NCBI RefSeq assembly: GCF_023349125.1 | Contig: NZ_JAKIKT010000005.1 | Coordinates: 186,001 to 250,000 of the forward strand | From: Shewanella corallii | GTDB taxonomy: Bacteria > Pseudomonadota > Gammaproteobacteria > Enterobacterales > Shewanellaceae | DNA length: 64,000 nucleotides | Direction of reading: 5' to 3' | Part shown: positions 27,017-34,856 of the stretch, one piece after another | Position numbering within the stretch: position 1 is the first letter of the stretch | Layout: every line of letters starts with the position of its first letter | Notes under the pieces: model-generated | What the model was told of the DNA's origin: nothing | The model's database searches: none | What the model saw: the letters and a program-made list of their open reading frames with translations, nothing else | Translations under genes and position numbers: made by a program

Positions 27017-27049
27017 AGCCGGTACCAGACAGTCACTCTGGCACCGGCT
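27017..27049. terminator. Interrupted hairpin between convergent genes
   Basis: AGCCGGT-ACCAGA and TCTGG-CACCGGCT pair with one bulge across a seven-base loop. It lies just downstream of the DUF3541 stop and may end both convergent transcripts, but no clean T-run follows on either strand. Confidence 0.5.
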
Positions 27050-27054
27050 GGATG

Positions 27055-28149
27055 CTATTTCTTTTCAGCTTCCCCGTCAGTCTTGGGTTTTACCCCTTTG
27101 GGCAGATACTTTTTGGTGGCTTTCAGCTCCGCCAGATAAGGCCCTTTATGAAGTGTTTCGGGCCAGTTGATCAGCATCATGGCCAGTACATTTCTGTGCT
27201 CACCCAGTGCCAGATCCGGATTGCCCCTGGGGGATGGAATAATATTTTCTTTGGCGTTAAACGCTTTCACCATGGCGTCACGGGTTTTGGCAACAACCTT
27301 GTGATCCTCTTTACCCGCCAGCAGAAAACTTATCCCGACTTCGGCAATAATATCCGGAGTAGCATCAGTCAGGATCCGCTCGATATTGGCGTCGAAATAA
27401 TCCAAAATCCAGGCAAACTCTTTTGCGCTGACCTGATGTTGATAATATTCACTGGCGGCGAATACAAAGTGAGTCATCCCGTACAGTTTGTTACGGAACT
27501 GGGCTTTAGTCAGCTTATCGTCCTCACTGTGGGGATAGGTCGTCAGAAACGCCTCTTTATATTCCTGTCGATAGTCACCAACACCTAACTGTTTCGCCCA
27601 GTAAACATAATTGATGAGCTGTGCCGCCCAGGACTCAATCATGGCGGGATCTGTCAGGCCGGTTTTTAAATCCTTTGATTTAAGCATGGCTATCATCTTG
27701 TTATGACAGGGTCCGGTCAGCCCAAACTCATCAATACGGCTGGCAAATCGCAGCAGCACATCTGTATAGAAGATAAATTCCGGGAAAGGCTTAAGCGCTT
27801 TTTTTCTGGCCTTGGCTCTAGGCCCTTTACCCAGTTTACTGATGGCTGTCAGTGATGCCTGTTTTACAAACTCTTTGTCATCTAACTGGCAGGCATACCA
27901 GGCCTGAGAATTGGTCACTGCATAAAGGTCCACCAGGGCGCTGTTGGCATATTTATCATAACCTGTCATGCGATACATTCGAATACCATAGTGTCCCTGG
28001 ACTCTTGGCGGCAGTTGGTAAAGGTGGTCTTCAAGATTTTGTTGGATCTGATTTGCCACATCCTGCTGCTGCGATGTGGCCGGCTGAGCCATAGTGCCTG
28101 GGGAGAGAAGGGCTAACGCCAATGCGCATGCTTTAAGCCTGATTTTCAT
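27055..28149 (-). CDS. DUF3541 domain periplasmic protein
   Basis: A 364-residue protein with a signal peptide ending at TMAQ. AGGAG lies eight bases upstream of the ATG at 28149; a frame to 28185 lacks one. The mature part is probably all-helical with many aromatic and charged residues. I believe it is the DUF3541 family seen in Shewanella and Vibrio, though this is recall. Function unknown. It is the last gene of the array that runs from cmoA, and it overlaps the M3-like gene by 17 bases, so it likely belongs to the ligase/transglutaminase system. No catalytic motif is evident. Confidence 0.75.
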   Translation of the reverse strand: MKIRLKACALALALLSPGTMAQPATSQQQDVANQIQQNLEDHLYQLPPRVQGHYGIRMYRMTGYDKYANSALVDLYAVTNSQAWYACQLDDKEFVKQASLTAISKLGKGPRAKARKKALKPFPEFIFYTDVLLRFASRIDEFGLTGPCHNKMIAMLKSKDLKTGLTDPAMIESWAAQLINYVYWAKQLGVGDYRQEYKEAFLTTYPHSEDDKLTKAQFRNKLYGMTHFVFAASEYYQHQVSAKEFAWILDYFDANIERILTDATPDIIAEVGISFLLAGKEDHKVVAKTRDAMVKAFNAKENIIPSPRGNPDLALGEHRNVLAMMLINWPETLHKGPYLAELKATKKYLPKGVKPKTDGEAEKK

Positions 28150-29779
28150 GGGGTAATCTCCTGATAATATCGGCAGGTTCTGCACTGATATTCAGTAACT
28201 CTTCAAGCCGCATCTTCAGCGGCTGTAAATTTGGATTAATAATCAGTGTATTATAAACATCTTTCGGAGATATACAGCACTGAGTTTGAGCCAGTATCAG
28301 TCCTCCAAGAGCCTGATTCCAAAGCGGCAGATAGTACTCAGGGCCTGAATCTGCCAGCGCTGAAAATCCGTATAGTGCATCCTGTGCGTTTGGCCATTGA
28401 TGTCCAAAGCTCTGGGCAAACCAATCAGCAGCATCTTCAGTGTTAATACCAGCGCCCTTAGCCTGAGCCAACGCCAGTTTTCCACGAAAGACCTGTAGCT
28501 GGGCTGAATAGGCTTGCATTAGTTGCCAACGGTGATCCTTGGGTTGAGGAAGCTGTTTTGCCAGTTTCATGTTCAACCACTGGGATAACCAGCTTTGGGC
28601 AATGGCAAGGGACTGATTTTCATGGTTGAGCAGATAGTATTGCTGGCCACTCCCCAGCGTCACTATCGACTCTGCCAGTGCCGTCAATGCCTGTTCTAAC
28701 TGTCTGGTGTTGGTGATTTTTTCTGGCATCAACAGTAATACGGTACCAAACTGGCGGCCGATAACCGGCTTGACCAGGGCATAGTCTGCAGGTCGTGACT
28801 CGCTGGCCAGATGAATTTCACCCAGCAAACGCCCATCATTCCAGAGCCTGTATATGGTTGGTGCAGGCTGCTCAAGCGTTAAGCCAAGCTCAGTAAGGGC
28901 TGGAGTCAGCAAGGAAAAGATGCCGTAAGGTGTTAGCGTATTGAACCTGGCCTTGGGCAGTTGCTTAAGCTTCCGGCCAATATCCCAGGGAGCGACCCCC
29001 ATATTGTGGGTTTGGCTTTCGAGGAACTGCATCACCAGCTGAGGACTGCTGAGGTAGTGAGAATCCAATGTCAGTTGCGCGTAATCAGCTCTATTGGCAT
29101 TGTCCGCCAACTGCTGGTTGATCCCGGAGATGATCGTCAGCGGTTCCTGGTTGCGCTGAGCAGCTCTTCTCTGATACGCCTGCCACACTTTGGCACGACA
29201 GTCTGAACTTGGCTGAGCCATCAAATATCGGGCGATACTGATGTCGATGGGCTGTTCTGTCGCGGAAGCGTTCAGGCGACATTGGGGGCCGGGGAATTCC
29301 AGTTGCATTGATTGCTGGCTCAGACCATGCCGATAAGCAGCCTGTGCGGTATAGAGCCGGGATTTTATCTCGGGTGGCAGCCGGGATTGGCTCAGATTAC
29401 CGAGGACATGAGCTAGCTGATTGAGTTCGGGACGAGGCGAATGTCTTAAGGTATTAATCAGGGTTTCAGAGGCCGGGTCGGCCAGCAGAGCGTCAAATTC
29501 GTCGGCCAGATGGAGCTGACACATAAGTAACTGATTACGCTCTTCTGCACTGGCACCACTTCGGAAGTAGCTGATTTTATCGTTGAAATTAAACAGCTGT
29601 AGCAGGTGAGACTCCAATTCGAAGGCCGCGACTTCAGGGCTGAGATCCACAAGGGAACTGCGAGGGAAGGGCGAAAGCGCGCGGCAATCCTGCACCAGCT
29701 GAAAAACCGGAGAAACAACGGCGGCCTGAGCCGCCGTCATATTAAGTGTCAGTAGAGCTACTAAAATGGGTTTTCGCAT
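28133..29779 (-). CDS. Secreted M3-peptidase-like protein lacking the zinc histidines
   Basis: A 548-residue protein with a signal peptide (LVALLTLNMTAAQAA). Its architecture resembles M3 (thimet/oligopeptidase A) metallopeptidases: a long helical N-terminal half with YQRRAAQRNQEPLTIISGINQQ-type spacing, shown here in part, and the C-terminal PEYYLPLWNQALGGLILAQ matching the M3 YYSYLW segment. Where M3 enzymes have HEFGH, this protein has ALAESIVTL, keeping the glutamate but neither histidine, so it is probably not an active zinc peptidase. The start at 29779 overlaps the ATP-grasp gene by 38 bases. The longer frame to 29860 is less likely. The family call is inference. Confidence 0.65.
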   Translation of the reverse strand: MRKPILVALLTLNMTAAQAAVVSPVFQLVQDCRALSPFPRSSLVDLSPEVAAFELESHLLQLFNFNDKISYFRSGASAEERNQLLMCQLHLADEFDALLADPASETLINTLRHSPRPELNQLAHVLGNLSQSRLPPEIKSRLYTAQAAYRHGLSQQSMQLEFPGPQCRLNASATEQPIDISIARYLMAQPSSDCRAKVWQAYQRRAAQRNQEPLTIISGINQQLADNANRADYAQLTLDSHYLSSPQLVMQFLESQTHNMGVAPWDIGRKLKQLPKARFNTLTPYGIFSLLTPALTELGLTLEQPAPTIYRLWNDGRLLGEIHLASESRPADYALVKPVIGRQFGTVLLLMPEKITNTRQLEQALTALAESIVTLGSGQQYYLLNHENQSLAIAQSWLSQWLNMKLAKQLPQPKDHRWQLMQAYSAQLQVFRGKLALAQAKGAGINTEDAADWFAQSFGHQWPNAQDALYGFSALADSGPEYYLPLWNQALGGLILAQTQCCISPKDVYNTLIINPNLQPLKMRLEELLNISAEPADIIRRLPHENQA

Positions 29780-30698
29780 AGGCGACCCGTTCTTCCACTG
29801 ACATAGGCTTACCTCTGAGGCTTTCCACGTGTTGCAGGCGTGGCAAAATTCCCATTCCATTGGCGATCTGAATTGCCAGTCCAGGACGGGCGTTGAGTTC
29901 CAACATCAAAGGCCCCCGGCTTTGATCCAACACCATGTCGGTACCCAGATACCCCAGTTCACACATTTCATAGGCACTGGAGGCAGTGTGCAGCAGGGTA
30001 TCCCAGTGTGGCACCTGAATATCTGTCAGCTTTAAACCTGTATCCGGGTGAAACTCGATAGGTTGATTGAACTGAACAGCGCGCAGCCCTTTACCTGTCG
30101 CCAAATCAATGCCGACACCGACGGCACCCTGGTGCAGGTTGGCTTTACCATCAGACGCCGCAGTGGACAGACGCAGCATTCCCATTACAGGAAAGCCCTT
30201 GAACACGATCAGGCGAATATCAGGAACACCTTCATAGCTGTAGCCATCAAATACCGGGTCAAACTCAATCAGACCCTCAATAATGGCTACATCGGGCTTG
30301 CCACCGAGAGAGAACAGGCCACTTAATGTGTTGGAGACATGGCGGTCAATCTCACTTGGTGTGACTTCATTGCCACTTGGCTTAAAAAATCGTCCATTTT
30401 CCACATGGGTAATGACCAGAATCCCTTTACCGCCTGAGCCCTTTGATGGCTTGATGACAAAGCCACTGCGGCCTTTGATCATTTCAGGCAGCTCAGCCAC
30501 TTCGTGCTGCTCACGAATAACACCAATCAGATCCGGCACTGCGATATTGTTGGCCAGCGCCAGCTGTTTGGTCGTCAGCTTGTCATCCACCCTTTTGTAG
30601 TACTTGCGGGGGTTGTAGCGCGCAATATAGTCAATATTGCGCTTATTCATCGACAACACACCGGCCTGACGCAGTTTCCTTGGAGAGGCAAACAGCAT
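29742..30698 (-). CDS. RimK-like ATP-grasp ligase (alpha-L-glutamate ligase-like)
   Basis: A 318-residue ATP-grasp enzyme predicted to join an amino acid to a carboxylate using ATP. Visible ATP-grasp elements are GFVIKPSKGSGGKGILVI (the glycine-rich ATP loop and lysine), DIRLIVFKG, and the metal site LELNARPGLAIQIANGMG. The N-terminus is basic (MNKRNIDYIARYNPRKYYKRVDDK begins at the second methionine). It sits one base after the membrane transglutaminase-like gene and 38 bases into the M3-like gene. This neighbour pair is recurrent in gammaproteobacteria, to my knowledge. The real substrate is unknown, and glutamate is only inherited from the family name. Confidence 0.88.
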   Translation of the reverse strand: MLFASPRKLRQAGVLSMNKRNIDYIARYNPRKYYKRVDDKLTTKQLALANNIAVPDLIGVIREQHEVAELPEMIKGRSGFVIKPSKGSGGKGILVITHVENGRFFKPSGNEVTPSEIDRHVSNTLSGLFSLGGKPDVAIIEGLIEFDPVFDGYSYEGVPDIRLIVFKGFPVMGMLRLSTAASDGKANLHQGAVGVGIDLATGKGLRAVQFNQPIEFHPDTGLKLTDIQVPHWDTLLHTASSAYEMCELGYLGTDMVLDQSRGPLMLELNARPGLAIQIANGMGILPRLQHVESLRGKPMSVEERVAYAKTHFSSSTDT

Positions 30699-30699
30699 A

Positions 30700-32205
30700 T
30701 TAATCCTCCGCCAGCGGTTTGAAGCGCTTCAGTTCCAGCAACTTGTAACCTGTGTACTGCCCCATGAGCAATACCATGGCCAGGATCACCAGGTGAATAC
30801 CCAGGAAGTTAAATACCCAGTGTTGAACCCAGGTTGCGCTCATGGCCAGATAAGCAAGGGTCGCTACCAGCAGGCTACCGCCACCCTGAACCACAACCTC
30901 TTTGGCACCTTCCTCTTCCCACAGGATGGACATACGCTCGATAGTCCAGGCCAGAATAATCATAGGGAAGAAGGTAATGGTCAGGCCTTCGCTTAAGCCA
31001 AACTTGTACGACAGAATGGTAAACAGGCCGATTATGCCTATCACCACAATAATGACTGCCGATATTCGTGAAATAAGCAGCAGGTTAAGCCGTGACAGGT
31101 AGGAGCGAATCATCAGGCCGAAGGCGACAATCAGCAGGAAACCGACCAAACCTGTGAGCAGAGTGGTTTGAATAAAGGCCAGGGCAATCAAAACAGGCAT
31201 AAAGGTGCCTGAGGTTTTGATACCGATAATGACGCGCAGGAACACCACCATTAACACGCCGACCGGGATAAGCAGGATGCCCTTGAACAGGCTTTGCTCT
31301 TCCAGTGGCAATTGATACAGAGAAAAGTCCCAGGCGTCCTGATTTTTCATCAGGTCGATAGAGGTTGCCAGTGCGCTGCGGGTGTCTTTCAACATCGAGA
31401 AAGACACCTGAGAATTAACGCCGCCGACAACATCAAGCACTGAATTACCGTCACGCTCCCACAGCAATACACTGTCAGGACGTCCCTCTTTGCCGTTTAC
31501 CACGTCAAACAGGTGCCACTGGCCATCGTCATACACTTCTGCCAAAGGCACCAGAGATTGGCGGCGACGCTGATCTTCCAGGTACAAGCCATTCACTTCA
31601 TGGGCTGCAATACCCTTGTCATGCAGCATGTTTACAAACAACTTGGTGACACTGTTACCGGTCAACAGCAGCTCAACGTTTTGGCTGCGGTCATCCGCGC
31701 CCAGAGTTTGCATCAACTGACGGGCAAAGCTGAGGTTATTGGCGCTGCGCGACCAGGCATCGTTAATCACCTGCTCTGCCGCGGTCTTCTCAGTCGCTGG
31801 CCAGATAGTGGTCTCGGGAGTAGGTGGAACTTCAGTGGCAGGCAGTTCATTCTTGCCTGAAGGCACCAGAGTCAATTTGTAATAGATATCCTGTTGACCA
31901 TTGGCCGCCCGGGTAGACCAGATGGCGCGGCGGTTACCGGCTACATCAGTCACACTCAGGCCATAGCCGGAGGAGCTGGCGTTTTCGGTCAGAATATCGA
32001 ATGCAGGGTCATTGGGCAGAGACAGGGAAACTTCCGCTGGCTCTCCGGTACCGATAAAGCTGACTTTGGCATCAACGGCCCAACTTTGTACCTGTTTGCC
32101 CGGCAGGAAGGGAACATTGTGCTCTATACCTCGATAGACACTGGCACCGATACCCAGAATAAACAGGAGTGCAACCAGCAGATAAAAGGGTTTACGGGAT
32201 TGCAT
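30700..32205 (-). CDS. UUP1-type membrane protein: inactive transglutaminase fused to seven helices
   Basis: A 501-residue inner-membrane protein. One helix at the N-terminus (FYLLVALLFILGIGASVY) is followed by a periplasmic region of about 220 residues and then seven hydrophobic segments from about residue 265. The periplasmic part has a transglutaminase-like fold, with ARQLMQTLGADDRSQNVELLL and GIAAHEVNGLYLEDQRRR, but no catalytic cysteine is seen at the expected place. It fits the described family of inactive transglutaminases fused to seven transmembrane helices. It overlaps the pepsin-like lipoprotein gene by one base and precedes the ATP-grasp gene by one base. Possibly a scaffold or substrate receptor. 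Confidence 0.88.
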   Translation of the reverse strand: MQSRKPFYLLVALLFILGIGASVYRGIEHNVPFLPGKQVQSWAVDAKVSFIGTGEPAEVSLSLPNDPAFDILTENASSSGYGLSVTDVAGNRRAIWSTRAANGQQDIYYKLTLVPSGKNELPATEVPPTPETTIWPATEKTAAEQVINDAWSRSANNLSFARQLMQTLGADDRSQNVELLLTGNSVTKLFVNMLHDKGIAAHEVNGLYLEDQRRRQSLVPLAEVYDDGQWHLFDVVNGKEGRPDSVLLWERDGNSVLDVVGGVNSQVSFSMLKDTRSALATSIDLMKNQDAWDFSLYQLPLEEQSLFKGILLIPVGVLMVVFLRVIIGIKTSGTFMPVLIALAFIQTTLLTGLVGFLLIVAFGLMIRSYLSRLNLLLISRISAVIIVVIGIIGLFTILSYKFGLSEGLTITFFPMIILAWTIERMSILWEEEGAKEVVVQGGGSLLVATLAYLAMSATWVQHWVFNFLGIHLVILAMVLLMGQYTGYKLLELKRFKPLAED

Positions 32206-32963
32206 TATTGCTCCTTGTTAGCCGGGGCTGGTTGGGATTTGCCATGGATATAGCTCTGACTCACGTCAACTACAGCGATATCCTTCATAAACTTACGACC
32301 CAGCAGCAGAGGGTATTCCAGGTGACTGCGATCGGTCAGGTTAAGGTCAGTTTCAGCAGCATATTTACCGATTTTAAGGTGGGCACGAATAACCGGACGA
32401 CGGTCGTCTCCGTTTTCAGCATCCTGCTTGATGCGTACAAACCTTTCAACACGGGACTCAAAGGTCTGAGCCGGAGCCTTTTCGCCTTTGGTGAAAATAT
32501 CGAAGCGCACCCATTGATTACCATCGCGTTCGAACAGAATGATATTTCTGGCGTCGATAGAGGAGGACTCTGCTCCTGTATCTATGCGGGTGTTAAAGCT
32601 GGTCTTGAACTCTTCAACAAACACGTATTCCACTTCTCCAAGCAGAAATTTATCACCCAGAGTTTCAGGACACTTGGCTGGGATCTCAATGATCCTGGGT
32701 TCAGCTTCCTTTGCCGGCACGGAAATATGCTTTTGAATATTGCTGAGCTGTGATTGGATATCCGCCAAAGTTGCCGAATTGGTTTGGTTAGCTTTGGTCA
32801 CCTGATCGAGGATCACCTGATTATTGGCGGCCAGAGAAGTTTCCAGCGTTTCAGCATCTACAGGGGCTGGGGTATGCGCCGAATTCTGGGTGGCCGCACA
32901 TCCTGAAAGGAGAATTGCAGCGAGAACTGCGGTGTATCTTGGCTTCAGCATAGTCTTTACCAT
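32205..32963 (-). CDS. Pepsin-like protease lipoprotein (RimB / PF05618-type)
   Basis: A lipoprotein of about 252 residues with a retropepsin-like domain annotated as ATP-dependent zinc protease. The lipobox is ILLSGC. Catalytic-type motif TRIDTGAESSSIDA is at about residue 130, and the C-terminal NLTDRSHLEYPLLLGRKFM closes the fold. The start is uncertain: the frame opens at 33101, and I chose the ATG at 32963, which gives a normal 22-residue lipoprotein signal; 32951 is also possible. RimK-type ligases are often linked with such proteases, which trim what the ligase adds. Here the ligase is two genes downstream. A helical segment (QLSNIQKHISV) links the lipid anchor to the protease domain. 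Confidence 0.85.
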   Translation of the reverse strand: MVKTMLKPRYTAVLAAILLSGCAATQNSAHTPAPVDAETLETSLAANNQVILDQVTKANQTNSATLADIQSQLSNIQKHISVPAKEAEPRIIEIPAKCPETLGDKFLLGEVEYVFVEEFKTSFNTRIDTGAESSSIDARNIILFERDGNQWVRFDIFTKGEKAPAQTFESRVERFVRIKQDAENGDDRRPVIRAHLKIGKYAAETDLNLTDRSHLEYPLLLGRKFMKDIAVVDVSQSYIHGKSQPAPANKEQ

Positions 32964-32988
32964 GTTATTGTTTAAGAGCGTCTCCCGC

Positions 32989-33972
32989 TCATTCATTGGT
33001 CGGTTTCTTACGTGCAATGATAGTGGCGCGTTTAGGCGCCTGATACCCTTCCACAGTTCGGGTGATATCCTGAGGGTCAAGATAGTCAACCAGAGACTCA
33101 TTGGGCATCCATTCAGTGGTGCGCTGCTCTGCCAGAGAGGTCACGTCTACGTTGACGCAACGCACATCCACGAAATCACATTTCTCCAGCCAGCGGATTA
33201 GCGCAGGCACAGAGGGCAAATACCAAACGTTATTCATTTTGCCGTATCTGTCAGCCGGAACCAGGCAGGTATTTTCGTCACCATCTACGACCAGCGTCTC
33301 AAGCACAAGTTCACCATTGTTTTTGAGCTGATCTTTCAGTTGCAGCAGATGGTCGATAGGGGAGCGCCTATGATACAGCACGCCCATAGAAAATACGGTA
33401 TCGAAGGCGTCCAGTGGTGGCAGTTGCTCAATGCCCAAAGGTAACAGGTGGACCGGCAAGTCTTCACCAATCAGGCGTTTAACGGCTTCAAACTGACACA
33501 GAAAGAGAGCGGAAGGGTCGATACCCACCACGCGCTCAGCGCCTTCTCCCAGCATGCGCCACATATGGTAGCCGCTGCCACAGCCTACATCCAGGATGGT
33601 GCGATATTTGAGCGGAGAGATATGCGGCAACACCCGATCCCATTTCCAGTCGCTGCGCCACTCCGTATCAATGTGGATACCATGGATATGAAATGGGCCT
33701 TTGCGCCATGGTTTGAGAATACCAAGCAGGTTTTTTAGTTTCTCCTGCTCTCCGGGGGTTAACTGATCACCTGTTCCAACAGTCACACTGTTTTTCAGGT
33801 CAACATGTTCTGGCTTGGGAAAGTTAAGTTTATTAAGAACTTTTTCCCACTTTGGCAGGTTGCCATGTTTGTTTTCGCGTTGCCAGTCACCAAGAATTGA
33901 AGGCATGGTCTCCAGCCAGTGTTGCAGGTTGGAGTCGGCAATCTGTTTATAAAAAGAGCTGAAACTTATCAC
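32989..33972 (-). CDS. cmoB: tRNA U34 carboxymethyltransferase CmoB
   Basis: CmoB transfers the carboxymethyl group of carboxy-S-adenosylmethionine to 5-hydroxyuridine-34 of certain tRNAs, giving cmo5U for wobble decoding. The 327-residue protein has the SAM-binding motif [15 protein letters not shown], preceded by [20 protein letters not shown]. Other conserved stretches are [18 protein letters not shown] and [13 protein letters not shown]. The start overlaps the cmoA stop by four bases. cmoA and cmoB are adjacent in many gammaproteobacteria, including E. coli, and lie close to aspS, as here on the opposite strand. Length matches E. coli CmoB (323 aa). Confidence 0.97.
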   Translation of the reverse strand: MISFSSFYKQIADSNLQHWLETMPSILGDWQRENKHGNLPKWEKVLNKLNFPKPEHVDLKNSVTVGTGDQLTPGEQEKLKNLLGILKPWRKGPFHIHGIHIDTEWRSDWKWDRVLPHISPLKYRTILDVGCGSGYHMWRMLGEGAERVVGIDPSALFLCQFEAVKRLIGEDLPVHLLPLGIEQLPPLDAFDTVFSMGVLYHRRSPIDHLLQLKDQLKNNGELVLETLVVDGDENTCLVPADRYGKMNNVWYLPSVPALIRWLEKCDFVDVRCVNVDVTSLAEQRTTEWMPNESLVDYLDPQDITRTVEGYQAPKRATIIARKKPTNE

Positions 33973-34700
33973 TTAATGGCCACCATAGAGGCAAAATTAA
34001 AACACTGGAACCAGGTGCTGAAATGGCTGAATCCGATATCAGTGAGTCGGGTTTCGTGGGTCTGCATAGAATCTGGCTTCATAACGTTTTCGAGCGCGCT
34101 GCGTTTCTGGCTGATTTCCAGTTCGCTGTATCCATTGGCTCTTTTAAAGTCGAGATGTTGGGCATCCAGCAGCTCTTGAATTGCCTGATCTTCAAACCTG
34201 AGCTTTTCGGACAATACCAGAATGCCCCCTTTCTTCAGGCCGTTGAAAATGCGCTGCAGCAGCAGGATTCTGTCTTCAGGAGGCAGGAATTGCAGAGTAA
34301 AGTTGAGTATCACCATGGAGGCATTCTCAATCTTAATATCGCGGATATCCCCCTGTATCAGGTCGACTTTGGTATCACTGACATAGGCTGACAGGTTCTC
34401 CTGGCAGCGTTTAACCATGGATTCACTGTAATCAACCGCGATGATCTCGCAATCACGACCTTCTATCTGGCGTCTGACGCTCAAAGTCGCAGCACCCAAT
34501 GAGCAACCAAGGTCGTACACCCGGGTTCCGGGTTTAACGGATCTGTGGGCAAAATCGCCAATAGTCGCGATTATCTGGGCATAGCCGGGTACTGAGCGGC
34601 GGATCATGTCACCGAACACGCCAGCGACACGGCTGTCGAATTGAAAGTCTGCGATTTGGTCGGCGGGTTGCGCGTAGATGGTGTCTTGGGAAGAGTTCAT
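33969..34700 (-). CDS. cmoA: Carboxy-S-adenosyl-L-methionine synthase CmoA
   Basis: CmoA converts SAM and prephenate into carboxy-SAM, the donor used by CmoB. The 243-residue protein has the motif [30 protein letters not shown] and [16 protein letters not shown]. It begins [12 protein letters not shown], similar to E. coli CmoA, and has a four-base overlap with cmoB. It is the first gene of the seven-gene minus-strand array. The promoter should lie in the 156-base region shared with the divergent sensor gene at 34857. Length matches the family (about 247 aa). Confidence 0.97.
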   Translation of the reverse strand: MNSSQDTIYAQPADQIADFQFDSRVAGVFGDMIRRSVPGYAQIIATIGDFAHRSVKPGTRVYDLGCSLGAATLSVRRQIEGRDCEIIAVDYSESMVKRCQENLSAYVSDTKVDLIQGDIRDIKIENASMVILNFTLQFLPPEDRILLLQRIFNGLKKGGILVLSEKLRFEDQAIQELLDAQHLDFKRANGYSELEISQKRSALENVMKPDSMQTHETRLTDIGFSHFSTWFQCFNFASMVAIK

Positions 34701-34856
34701 CTGAAGTTAATCAATGGAATGCAATGTAGCATTTTAGCCAATTGCTAAAGCCAGCAGCAAGTCCAGCTCTGGTAATTGCCCTGATTTTTCTGTCTAATAG
34801 CAATCCGGTTACATTATTGAAACATAAGTCGCTTTTCGATTCAGTAGGGATACTCT

